Origin: Glycomyces terrestris
Lineage (GTDB): Bacteria; Actinomycetota; Actinomycetes; Mycobacteriales; Micromonosporaceae
NCBI RefSeq assembly: GCF_003933745.1
Contig: NZ_RSEB01000006.1
Location: forward strand, 186,001-250,000
DNA: 64,000 nucleotides
Reading direction: 5' to 3'
Position numbers and translations under genes: made by a program. Positions 17,024 through 25,115 of the stretch are shown piece after piece. How positions within the stretch are numbered: position 1 is the stretch's first letter; each line of letters opens with the position of its first letter. The notes beneath the pieces are model-generated. The model was not told where the DNA came from. It was given only the letters and a program-made list of their open reading frames with translations, and ran no database searches.

Positions 17024-17593
17024 ATGGCAACCCAGCAGCGCCGCGAACGCGAACGCGCCCAGCGAGAGACGCTCATCGTCACCGCCGCCCGCGAGATGGC
17101 CGAGACCGACGGCTGGCCCGCGGTCACCATCCGGCGGCTCGCCGAGCGCATCGAGTACAGCCAGCCGGTCCTCTACAGCCACTTCGCCGGCCGCGGCGCG
17201 ATCATCGACGCCGTGGCCCTCCAGGGCATCGCCGAGCTCACCGAGGTCTTCCGCGCGGCGCGGGCCGGGGCCGCGCCCGGCGGGGAGCTCGCCGCCGTCG
17301 TCCAGGCCTACCTCGACTTCTCGACCGCGCACCCGGCCCTGTTCGAGGCGATCTTCACCCTCGCCGAAGGACTGCCGTTCGGCGCCGACGCCCCCGAGAC
17401 CCTCAAGGCCGCCTTCGCCGAGCTGTTCGCGGTCTTCGCGCCGCTCGCGGGCGACCGCGACCCCGACGCCCTCACCGAAGTCGGCTGGGCCGCGGTCCAC
17501 GGCCTCGCGGCCCTCGACCGCGACGGCCGCCTCCGCCCCGACCTCCGCGAGCAGCGCATGGCCGTCCTGCTGGGCCTGTTCGCGAAGGACTGA
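17024..17593 (+). CDS. TetR/AcrR family transcriptional regulator
   Basis: A 189-residue one-domain repressor. It has an N-terminal HTH at about residues 12-58 (RETLIVTAAREMAETDGWPAVTIRRLAERI, YSQPVLYSHFAGRGAIIDAV) and a helical ligand domain of the TetR_C_33/WHG type. It sits divergent to the DUF4267 gene with twin palindromic operators between them. The start ATG lies 6 nt after a TAGGAT -10, so the mRNA is probably leaderless. Ligand unknown. Confidence 0.88.
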   Translation: MATQQRRERERAQRETLIVTAAREMAETDGWPAVTIRRLAERIEYSQPVLYSHFAGRGAIIDAVALQGIAELTEVFRAARAGAAPGGELAAVVQAYLDFSTAHPALFEAIFTLAEGLPFGADAPETLKAAFAELFAVFAPLAGDRDPDALTEVGWAAVHGLAALDRDGRLRPDLREQRMAVLLGLFAKD

Positions 17594-17652
17594 ACCCGCC
17601 GCGGACGGACCCGCCTGCCGGTCCGTACAGTTGGGCGACTCACGGAGGATTC

Positions 17653-18513
17653 ATGGACGGCGACTTCCCAGTGCAGCGCTTCGAGGAGCACCGCGACCAC
17701 CTGCGCGCGGTGGCCTTCCGCATGCTCGGCAGCGCCGCCGAGGCCGACGACGCGGTCCAGGAGACCTGGATGCGCTTCGCCCGCACCGACACCGGCGACG
17801 TCGAGAACCTCCGCGGCTGGCTCACCACCGTCGTCTCGCGGGTCTGCCTCAACCTCCTTCGCTCCCGCCGGACCCGCCGCGAGGACGCGCTCGACGACGC
17901 CCTCCACGCGCCCGCCGACGCCCGCGGCCCCGAGGACCAGGCCGTCATGGCCGACGCGGTCGGCCACGCCCTCCAGGTCGTCCTCGACTCGCTGAACCCG
18001 GCCGAACGGGTCGCGTTCGTCCTCCACGACCTCTTCGGCGTCCCCTTCGACCGCATCGCCCCGGTCCTCGACCGCACCCCCGAGGCGGTCCGCCAGCTCG
18101 CCAGCCGCGCCCGCCGCCGCGTCGACCGCAGCCGCGACGGCGACGCCGCTCCCGAAGCGCCGCTGGAGAAGACCGTCGTCGAGGCGTTCCTCGCCGCCGC
18201 CCGCGACGGCCGCTTCGAGGACCTCCTCGAAGTCCTCGACCCCGGCATCGTGGTCGTCGCCGACGACACCGCGGTCGCCACCGGCTTCGCCGCCCGCGAG
18301 GTCATCGGCGCGAAGGAGGTCGCCGCGATCTTCAACGGCCACGCCGCCGCCGCGGAACTGGTCCTGGTCGACGGCCACGTCGGCGCCATGTGGGCACCCG
18401 GCGGCACGCCGCGCGCGGTCCTCGACGTCACCGTCGAGGGCGGCCGCATCACCGCGATCGCCATCATGAACGACCCGGCGACGCTCGCCGCCCTCGACCT
18501 CTCCCCGCTCGCG
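17653..18513 (+). CDS. ECF41-like (SigJ-type) sigma factor with SnoaL-like C-domain; no own stop codon
   Basis: Extracytoplasmic sigma factor. Region 2 spans about residues 8-75 (FRMLGSAAEADDAVQETWMRF, LRGWLTTVVSRVCLNLLRSRR) and region 4 about 107-160 (LNPAERVAFVLHDLFGVPFDRIAPVL). A SnoaL/NTF2-like domain of the ECF41 group follows (about 175-285), ending with NDPATLAAL, equivalent to the conserved NPDKL. About 286 residues is the full expected length. The frame has no stop there: it stays open to 20,739, antisense across the beta-galactosidase gene, so the end given here is where homology stops. It has a GGAGG site and a TACAGT -10 (17625-17630). No typical ECF41 oxidoreductase partner is adjacent. 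Confidence 0.75.
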
Positions 18514-20628
18514 TTACCGCTCGCGGAGCACCTTCACGTCCCACGGCCCCAGCGGGACCGCGGCCCCGGCCGCATACGCCGAGCCGTCGAGGAGGTCGAC
18601 CGCCGCGGCCGGCAGCGCGACCTCGGCCTCACCCCAGGACCAGTTGTGCACGAACCGGATCACCGACCCGTCGCCCGCGACGCCGCTCGTCGCCGTCACG
18701 CTCGGCTCGGCCGGCCGCCACCGGTCCGCCGGCGCGATCCACTCGAACAGCGACTTCGCGAACGCGTCGTTCGGCACCGTCCCCACGTACGTGACGCGGC
18801 CCAGCCCGTGGTCCTGCGTCGCCGCCGCCGTGAACCTGCCGTAATGCGGGTGCACGTACTCGGCCAGCGCCTCCGCGCCCTCCAGGTACACCCCGTCGGC
18901 CCACTTCAGCGCCGCCGCGTCCGGGCCCAGCTCCAGTCCCGAGCCCTCGGCCGCGCGCACCTCGACCGCCTCGGCCAGGTTCGCGAACTCCTCGTACCAG
19001 ACTCCGGCCGCTTCGTGCAGCCGCGCGGGTTTGACTTCGAGGCGGGCGCGGGCCTCCTGGTCGGCGTAGGCGGTGCGCGGGCCGATCACGAGGTGTCCGC
19101 CCGCGGCGGCGTACTGGTCCAGCCAGTCCAGCAGGTCGTCGTCGGCGGTGTAGATTCCGGCCGCTACGAGCACCGGGTACTGGGCGGCCGCGTCCTCTGG
19201 GGACCCGAGTTGCTCGGTGTGGATGATGCGTGCTTGGAGTCCGGCGTCGAAGGCGCCCTTGTAGAACGGCCCGGTGATCGACTCGAACGAGCGCCGGTCG
19301 GGCCCGCCCGCGGCGTCGGCGAGCGAAGGCTGCGCCGCGAGGGCCCATTCGCTCTCCTTGGAGTACAGGACGGCGACGTCGGCGTGGGGGACCAGTCCCT
19401 CGATCGCCGCACCGGCCCTGCGGAGCTCCGCGCCGAGCTGCGCGAGTTCGCGGTAGACGCGGCCGGGGCGCTGGCTGTGGGGGAGGATGCCGCCCCAGTA
19501 CGTCTCGGTGCCGAAGTGGAGGGTGTGCCAGTGCCAGTATTCGATCATCCTGGCTCCGCGCGAGACCAGGGCCCACGCCGCCTGCCGCCACTGCCCCTCG
19601 TACGCCGGCTCGTTCGTCCACGGCCCGCCGATCGCCTGCGCGTTCGTCTCGGTGACCAGGAACGGCTCCTGCCGGGAGGAGTACATCCGGTCCGCGGAGT
19701 GGTAGAGCGCCCATGTGCCCTGCGTGTTCCAGTGCGCGGCGTCGCCCGCGCTGTCGTGCGGCAGCGCGAACGCGTCCTGCATGCGGTAGTAGGGGTTTCC
19801 GGCCGTGACGGTGAGCCGCGCGGCGAGCGCGCGGTCGTCGACCGCCGGGCGCGGGTACGAGATGCAGGTGGTCACGAACTGGTCCTCGCGGGCGTACTCG
19901 CGTGCGATGTCGGCCTGCCAGGCGATGAACTCGGTGGTCAGTTCGGTCTGGAAGCGCCGCCATGCCTGTTCGTACTGCGGTTGCGCGTTGCCGTCGGGGC
20001 GCCACAGGTCGGCCCAGGTGGAGAGCCGGTGGGACCAGTACACCAGGCCCCATTCGCGGTTCAGCGTCTCCACGTCCCCGTATGTGTGTCGGAGGTGGTC
20101 GGTGAAGCGCTGGAACACGCCCTCGTTGTGGAACAGCTGGAGTCCCGGTTCGTTGTCGACCTGGAAGCCGATCACCGCCGGGTGGTCGGCGTAGCGGTCG
20201 AGGATCTTGCGGATGACGCGTTCGGCGTGGAAGCGGAAGGCCGGGTGGGTGTAGTCGACCTCTTGGCGCCCGCCCCAGGCGATCCGCTGCCCTGTGCGGT
20301 GTTCGCCGGCGATCTCGGGGTACAGGCGCGCCAGCCACGGGGGGACCGCGTAGGTCGGGGTTCCCAGGATCACGCCGATGCCGTGCTCTTGGGCCCCGTC
20401 CAGGACCGGCTGGAGCCAGTCGAGGTCGAAGCGGCCGGGCTCGGGTTCCCAGGTGCTCCAGACCGATTCGCCGACCCGGATCACGGAGAACCCGGCCCCG
20501 GCCATGAGGTCGAGGTCCTCCTCGAGGCGGCGCTTGGCGCGCTCGGTGTCGAAGCCGTCCAGGACGTCGGGCTGGTACTCGTAGTAGTAGGCGGCGCCGA
20601 ACAAGATCGGCTGGGGCCACTCGGACAT
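18514..20628 (-). CDS. Beta-galactosidase, glycoside hydrolase family 42
   Basis: A cytosolic 704-residue GH42 enzyme. The N-terminal TIM barrel begins GAAYYYEYQP and contains VIRVGESVWSTWEPEPGRFDLDWL, and VIGFQVDNEPG, where the Asn-Glu pair carries the acid/base Glu. The nucleophile region is FLVTETNAQAIGGPW. The middle trimerisation domain (SVIRFVHNW downstream) and a small C-terminal beta domain (VPLGPWDVKVL) complete it. No signal peptide, so substrate arrives through the ABC importer encoded upstream. AGGAGACC precedes the ATG. It is the last gene of the lacI-ABC operon. It hydrolyses beta-galactosides; the natural sugar is unknown. Confidence 0.93.
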   Translation of the reverse strand: MSEWPQPILFGAAYYYEYQPDVLDGFDTERAKRRLEEDLDLMAGAGFSVIRVGESVWSTWEPEPGRFDLDWLQPVLDGAQEHGIGVILGTPTYAVPPWLARLYPEIAGEHRTGQRIAWGGRQEVDYTHPAFRFHAERVIRKILDRYADHPAVIGFQVDNEPGLQLFHNEGVFQRFTDHLRHTYGDVETLNREWGLVYWSHRLSTWADLWRPDGNAQPQYEQAWRRFQTELTTEFIAWQADIAREYAREDQFVTTCISYPRPAVDDRALAARLTVTAGNPYYRMQDAFALPHDSAGDAAHWNTQGTWALYHSADRMYSSRQEPFLVTETNAQAIGGPWTNEPAYEGQWRQAAWALVSRGARMIEYWHWHTLHFGTETYWGGILPHSQRPGRVYRELAQLGAELRRAGAAIEGLVPHADVAVLYSKESEWALAAQPSLADAAGGPDRRSFESITGPFYKGAFDAGLQARIIHTEQLGSPEDAAAQYPVLVAAGIYTADDDLLDWLDQYAAAGGHLVIGPRTAYADQEARARLEVKPARLHEAAGVWYEEFANLAEAVEVRAAEGSGLELGPDAAALKWADGVYLEGAEALAEYVHPHYGRFTAAATQDHGLGRVTYVGTVPNDAFAKSLFEWIAPADRWRPAEPSVTATSGVAGDGSVIRFVHNWSWGEAEVALPAAAVDLLDGSAYAAGAAVPLGPWDVKVLRER

Positions 20629-20696
20629 GCGGTCTCCTTCGGGTGGTGGTGGCAGGCGCCGGGCCGGGCGCCGCGATGCGCCCGGCCCGGCCGCGC

Positions 20697-21662
20697 TCAC
20701 TGCTTGACGCTCCCGGAGACCAGGCCGGTCGTCCAGTAGCGCTGGAGGAACAGGAAGGCGATGATCAGCGGGAAGATCGAGACGAGCGATCCGGTGATCA
20801 CGAGCGGCACGTAGTCGCCGCTCGCCCCGCCCGAGCTGGACGCCTGGCCCTGCCAGTTGGCGAGGCCCACGGTGACCGGGTACAGGTCCGGGTCGTTGAG
20901 CATGATGAGCGGCAGGAAGTAGTTGTTCCAGGTCGACACCAGCATGAACAGGAAGACCGTCGCGAGCGCGGGCGTCAGGAGCCTGCCGGTGACCTGGAAG
21001 AAGATCCTGAAGTCGCCCGCGCCGTCGATCCGGCCCGACTCGATGAGGCTGTCGGGGACGGCGCTGTCGGTGTAGACCCGCATGAAGTACAGCCCGAACG
21101 GGTGGATCGCCATGGACGGCAGGATGATCGCCCACGGCGTGTCCGTGAGTCCGATCTGGCTGAACAGCAGGTAGATCGGGATCGCCAGGGCCGTCGCGGG
21201 CACCGCCATCGCGCCGAGGACCCCCATGAACATGGCCTGGTTGCCCCGGAACCGGTACTTCGCGAACCCGTACCCGCCGAGCGCGGCGAGGAACGTGCCG
21301 CCCACGGCCGAGGCGACCGCGTACAGGAGGGAGTTCCCGAACCAGACGGTGAACGCGCCGCCGTCCTGCGTGAACGTGTTCCCGAGGTTCGTGAACAGGT
21401 TGTTGTGCCCGGCGAACCAGAGCCCGAACGTGGAGAACAGGTCCCCGGTGCTCTTGGTGCTCGCCACGACGAGCCAGAACAGCGGCAGCAGGAAGTACGC
21501 GGCGGCCGCGAGCATCCCCACCGTGAGGAGCGTGCTCCGCTTCGAGCGGCGCTTGCGGCCCCGGCCGCCGCGGACCTCGCGGCGGCCCTCGCCCTCGCGG
21601 GGCGGCTGCGCGGCGGCGGCCGGCTCGTCGGGTGCTTCAGGGTTGGCGATGGCGGCGCTCAT
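20697..21662 (-). CDS. Carbohydrate ABC transporter permease (MalG-type)
   Basis: A 321-residue CUT1 inner-membrane permease. A basic, Ala/Arg-rich N-terminal tail (about 45 residues) precedes six helices. The EAA coupling loop reads SLIESGRIDGAGDFRIFFQVTGRLLTP (about 210-236), and the family motif TWNNYFLPLIML follows. The ATG overlaps the stop of the upstream MalF-type gene (TCATGA). It forms a heterodimer with that permease and imports the sugar bound by the lipoprotein at 22585-23946. No ATPase gene is in the operon, so a shared MsiK-like ATPase elsewhere is likely, as in other actinomycetes. Confidence 0.92.
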   Translation of the reverse strand: MSAAIANPEAPDEPAAAAQPPREGEGRREVRGGRGRKRRSKRSTLLTVGMLAAAAYFLLPLFWLVVASTKSTGDLFSTFGLWFAGHNNLFTNLGNTFTQDGGAFTVWFGNSLLYAVASAVGGTFLAALGGYGFAKYRFRGNQAMFMGVLGAMAVPATALAIPIYLLFSQIGLTDTPWAIILPSMAIHPFGLYFMRVYTDSAVPDSLIESGRIDGAGDFRIFFQVTGRLLTPALATVFLFMLVSTWNNYFLPLIMLNDPDLYPVTVGLANWQGQASSSGGASGDYVPLVITGSLVSIFPLIIAFLFLQRYWTTGLVSGSVKQ

Positions 21663-22588
21663 GACCGGCTCCTGCGGTTGGTGGCGAGCATGAAGACGTA
21701 CGAGCCGGCCATGATGACGAAGCCGAGCACGAACGAGACGGCGGCCGCGTAGTTGTACTCCTGGCCGACGAACGCGAGGTTGTACGCGTAGAGGTTGGGC
21801 GTGTAGTCGGCGACGATGACGTTCGGCGCCAGGGTCCGCATGATGCTCGGCTCGTTGAACAGCTGGAAGCTGCCGATGACCGAGAAGACCATGCACAGGA
21901 CGATCGCGGGCCGCAGCAGCGGGATCTTGATCGACCAGGCCGTGCGCCACGGCCCGGCGCCGTCCACCGAGGCCGCCTCGTACAGCTCGGTCGGGATCGC
22001 CCGCAGCGCCGCGTACAGCAGGATCATGTTGTACCCGGTGAACTCCCACGTGACGATGTTCGCGATCGACCCGAGCATGAGGTCGGCGCCGAGGAAGTCC
22101 GGCGCGGTGGCGCCGATCCGCTCGGCGAGCTGCGCGAGGGGCCCGAAGTCGGGCCCGTACAGGAAGCCCCACATGAGCGCGGCGACGACGCTCGGCACTG
22201 CGTAGGGCATGAAGATCGCCAGCCGGATCGTCCTCGACAGGCGCAGCAGCGCGGTGTCCAGCGCGAGCGCGAAGAACAGCGCCAGCGCCATCATGAGCGG
22301 CACCTGGATCAGGAAGAACAGGCCGACGCGGCCGAGGCCCTGGATGAGCCGCGGGTCGGTGAAGGCCCGCGTGTAGTTGTCGAGGCCGACGAAGACGTTC
22401 CCGCCGATCATCTGCTCCCGGAAGAGGCTGAACCAGGCCGCGTACGCGAGCGGCACCAGGAACATCGCCGTGAAGGCGACCATGAACGGCGCGACGAACA
22501 GGTACCCCGTCCTGGCGTACCGGGGCCCCTTGCCGCCCTTGGCGGTCCGGGGCGCGGCCGCGGCGCGCGGCGCGGTGTCGGCGCTCAT
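21659..22588 (-). CDS. Carbohydrate ABC transporter permease (MalF-type)
   Basis: A 309-residue CUT1 permease with an N-terminal GYLFVAPFMVAFTAMFLVPLAYAAWFSLF helix, six helices in all, and the coupling loop TELYEAASVDGAGPWRTAWSIKIPLLRP (about 215-242). It overlaps by 4 bp with both neighbours (ATGA at 22585-22588 and 21659-21662), so the binding protein and both permeases are translationally coupled. It pairs with the MalG-type permease downstream. Confidence 0.92.
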   Translation of the reverse strand: MSADTAPRAAAAPRTAKGGKGPRYARTGYLFVAPFMVAFTAMFLVPLAYAAWFSLFREQMIGGNVFVGLDNYTRAFTDPRLIQGLGRVGLFFLIQVPLMMALALFFALALDTALLRLSRTIRLAIFMPYAVPSVVAALMWGFLYGPDFGPLAQLAERIGATAPDFLGADLMLGSIANIVTWEFTGYNMILLYAALRAIPTELYEAASVDGAGPWRTAWSIKIPLLRPAIVLCMVFSVIGSFQLFNEPSIMRTLAPNVIVADYTPNLYAYNLAFVGQEYNYAAAVSFVLGFVIMAGSYVFMLATNRRSRS

Positions 22589-23946
22589 GAGCCCTCCTCG
22601 TTCCCGACGACGGTGAACCCCTGGAGCCGGGCGTACTCGGTGATGCGGTCCTGCCAGGCGGCGAGGGCCGCGTCGGTGTCGGCGCCCTCCGCGACGGCGG
22701 TGCCGACGGTGGCGCCGTAGTCGGCGTACACCTGGTCCTGGAACGGCGACCACTGGAAGTCCGGCGAGACCGTCTCGCTGATCTGCGCGAAGACCTCGTT
22801 CACCCGCTGGCCGCCGTAGAACTCGAGTTCGAGTCCGGTGAACTCGGGGTCCTCCAGGAGCGCCTTGGTGGGCGGGAACAGGAACTGCTCGGTCGCCATC
22901 GCCTTGGTGCACTCGGGGTCGGTGTTGATGAACTGCGCGAAGACCGCGGCCTGGATCGGGTGCGCGGTCTGGTTGAAGACCGCGCTCGTGGACCCGCCCC
23001 AGTTCCCGGCGGCCTGCGCGCCGGGCTCCCACTGCGGCAGGGGCGCGGCCCGCCACTTCCCGCTCGTGGACGCCGCGGTCGACTGGAGGAACACCGGTCC
23101 CCATGCGGCGGTGAGCCAGGTGGCGTACTTGCCGCGGTTCGCGGCCTGGTACCACTGGTCGGAGAAGTCCGGGTCGGTGGAGACGACGCCCTCGGCGACG
23201 AGCCCGGCCCAGTAGTCGGTGACGCGCTTGGCGTCCGCGGAGGTGACGTCCACGTGGAGGTCGGGGCCCTCGGAGCCGCCGAACGGGTCGGCGCCGGCCT
23301 GCCAGAGCGCCCCCGCGAAGTACGGGCCCTGGCTGGGCGGGAAGTTCGTCAGGTACGCCTCGGGGTCGGCCGCGTGGAGGGTCCGGGCGGCGTCGGCGAA
23401 CGCGTCCCACGTCTCGGGGACCTCGATGCCGTGCGCCTCGAACAGGTCGGCGCGGTAGAGCATCCCCATCGGACCGGTGTCCTGCGGGATCGCCCACACC
23501 TCGCCGCCGGGGCCCGTGACCTGCGCCCACACCCAGTCCACGAACTGGTCCTCGAGCTCGCCGGCGCCGTAGGGCCGCAGGTCGAGCAGGTGGTTCGTGA
23601 TCGAGAAGGACGGGATCAGCTGGTACTCGACCTGGGCGACGTCGGGCGCGCCGCGCCCGGCCCGCAGCGCGGTGCGGATCTTCGCGTAGTGGCCCGCGCC
23701 CTGCGCGGCGTTCACGACGTCCACCTTGACGTCCGGATAGGCCTCCTCGAAGAGGGCGACCTGCTTCTCGATCCCGGGCACCCAGGTCCAGAAGTTCAGT
23801 TCGGTCGGCGTGCGCATGGCCGCGGCGATCTCGGCCTCGCTCACGTGTTCGGGCGGGTCGACGGGCGGGCGGGCGCACGCGGCGAACGCGAGCGGGGCCG
23901 CGAGCGCGGCGCCCAGCCCGGTCCGCCGTCTGAAGCGGGGATTCAT
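22585..23946 (-). CDS. Sugar ABC transporter substrate-binding lipoprotein, family 1
   Basis: A 453-residue extracellular solute-binding protein. A twin-arginine-like basic start (NPRFRRRTG), a hydrophobic stretch and a lipobox-like LAFAAC put the lipid-anchored cysteine near residue 24. The body has TELNFWTWVPGIEKQVALFEEAYPDVKV, PDVAQVEYQLIP and WAIPQDTGPMGMLYRADLF, typical of CUT1 binding proteins. It lies between lacI and the permeases with ATGA overlaps on both sides. It probably captures a galactoside hydrolysed by the GH42 enzyme of the operon. Confidence 0.92.
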   Translation of the reverse strand: MNPRFRRRTGLGAALAAPLAFAACARPPVDPPEHVSEAEIAAAMRTPTELNFWTWVPGIEKQVALFEEAYPDVKVDVVNAAQGAGHYAKIRTALRAGRGAPDVAQVEYQLIPSFSITNHLLDLRPYGAGELEDQFVDWVWAQVTGPGGEVWAIPQDTGPMGMLYRADLFEAHGIEVPETWDAFADAARTLHAADPEAYLTNFPPSQGPYFAGALWQAGADPFGGSEGPDLHVDVTSADAKRVTDYWAGLVAEGVVSTDPDFSDQWYQAANRGKYATWLTAAWGPVFLQSTAASTSGKWRAAPLPQWEPGAQAAGNWGGSTSAVFNQTAHPIQAAVFAQFINTDPECTKAMATEQFLFPPTKALLEDPEFTGLELEFYGGQRVNEVFAQISETVSPDFQWSPFQDQVYADYGATVGTAVAEGADTDAALAAWQDRITEYARLQGFTVVGNEEGS

Positions 23947-25025
23947 CGGTCGTCCTTTCCTGGCTCCTCGTCGAGCCGGTGCGGAGGCGGTGCGGTGGAT
24001 CGGCGGACCACGAGCCGGTGCGGGTCCGGTGACGGGCGGGACGGCTCCGGCGCGCCGTCGGGCGCGCCGGAGAGCCGCCGCAGGAGGAGGCCGAGGCTGA
24101 GCACGGCGTCGGTCTCGAACTGCTGGCGGACGGTGGTCAGCGGCGGCGTCAGGTACGCGGCCGCGGGGATGTCGTCGAACCCGGTGACGCTCACCCGCTC
24201 CGGCACCGGGACGCCCGCCTCGGTGCACGCGCGGATGAGCCCGAGCGCCATGTCGTCGTTCGCGCAGGCCACGGCCGTGACGCCCGGCTCGCGCAGGAGC
24301 CGTCGCCCGGCCTCGTACCCGGAGGCCGGCGTCCAGTCGCCCTCGAGCGGCTCGGGCGGCTCGATCCCGCGCGCCTCGTGGGCGGCCCGCCAGCCGGCGG
24401 CGCGCTCGCGGGCGGCGAACCAGGAGGCGGGCCCGGCGACGTGCCAGACCCGCTCGTGCCCGAGGTCGAGGAGGTGCTCGACCGCTTCGCGGAACCCGTC
24501 GGTGTTGAAGTCGCCCTGGAGCAGGTTCTCGGCCTGCGGCACGCTGCGGCCGACGCTGTAGAGCGGCACGTCCGGGTCGGTCCGCAGCTCGACGCCCTCG
24601 TCGATCGGCTCGGAGAGGATGATCGCGTCCACGCCCTGGCGCAGCAGCCACTCGACGGCGTCGCCGACCGAGTCCGGCTGCCCTTCCAGGGTGTTCGCGA
24701 CGATGACCGAGAGCCCGGCCGCGCGGGTAGCGCGCTCTATCGCGACTTGGAGCGAGGCGGGGCCGTACAGCGCGGTCCCCAGCGCCACCACGCCGATGCG
24801 CCCGAACCGGCCCGTGATGAGCGCCCGCGCGGCCGTGTTCGGCCGGTACCCCAGTTCGCGCGCGGCCCGCAGCACCTTCTCGCGCACGCGCTCGGAGACG
24901 TACGGCTCGCCGTTCACCACGCGCGAGACCGTCTTCTGCGAGACCCCGGCCAGTCGGGCCACGTCGGTCATGCCGGGCGGGCGCCGCCGCGCCGGGGTCC
25001 CGCCGGGGGGAGTCGAGGGGGCCAT
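23943..25025 (-). CDS. LacI family transcriptional regulator
   Basis: A 360-residue repressor. The HTH lies at about residues 19-65 (MTDVARLAGVSQKTVSRVVNGEPYVSERVREKVLRAARELGYRPNTAARAL), followed by a periplasmic-binding-like effector domain (RIGVVALGTALYGP, RVSVTGFDDIPAAAYLTPPLTTVRQ). It is first in the operon lacI-binding protein-permeases-GH42, and its ATGA overlap with the next gene means that it shares the transcript it controls. A palindrome ACGTTG-T-CAACGT sits on the predicted transcription start. A galactoside is the likely inducer. Confidence 0.92.
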   Translation of the reverse strand: MAPSTPPGGTPARRRPPGMTDVARLAGVSQKTVSRVVNGEPYVSERVREKVLRAARELGYRPNTAARALITGRFGRIGVVALGTALYGPASLQVAIERATRAAGLSVIVANTLEGQPDSVGDAVEWLLRQGVDAIILSEPIDEGVELRTDPDVPLYSVGRSVPQAENLLQGDFNTDGFREAVEHLLDLGHERVWHVAGPASWFAARERAAGWRAAHEARGIEPPEPLEGDWTPASGYEAGRRLLREPGVTAVACANDDMALGLIRACTEAGVPVPERVSVTGFDDIPAAAYLTPPLTTVRQQFETDAVLSLGLLLRRLSGAPDGAPEPSRPSPDPHRLVVRRSTAPPPHRLDEEPGKDDR

Positions 25026-25046
25026 GGGGGCTCCTGCCGTCTGACT

Positions 25047-25059
25047 ACGTTGTCAACGT
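25047..25059. promoter_or_regulatory. LacI operator of the galactoside operon
   Basis: ACGTTG-T-CAACGT, a perfect odd-centred palindrome, 22 bp before the lacI start. It covers the predicted transcription start. Confidence 0.65.
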
Positions 25060-25061
25060 GA

Positions 25062-25091
25062 AACGTAGGTCACACTCGCGTGCCCTGTCAA
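25062..25091 (-). promoter_or_regulatory. Promoter of the lacI-ABC-GH42 operon
   Basis: On the minus strand TTGACA (25091-25086), 18-bp spacer, TACGTT (25067-25062). The operator lies directly downstream. Confidence 0.6.
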
Positions 25092-25115
25092 GACATCACC
25101 GGCGAAAGCCGGAAA

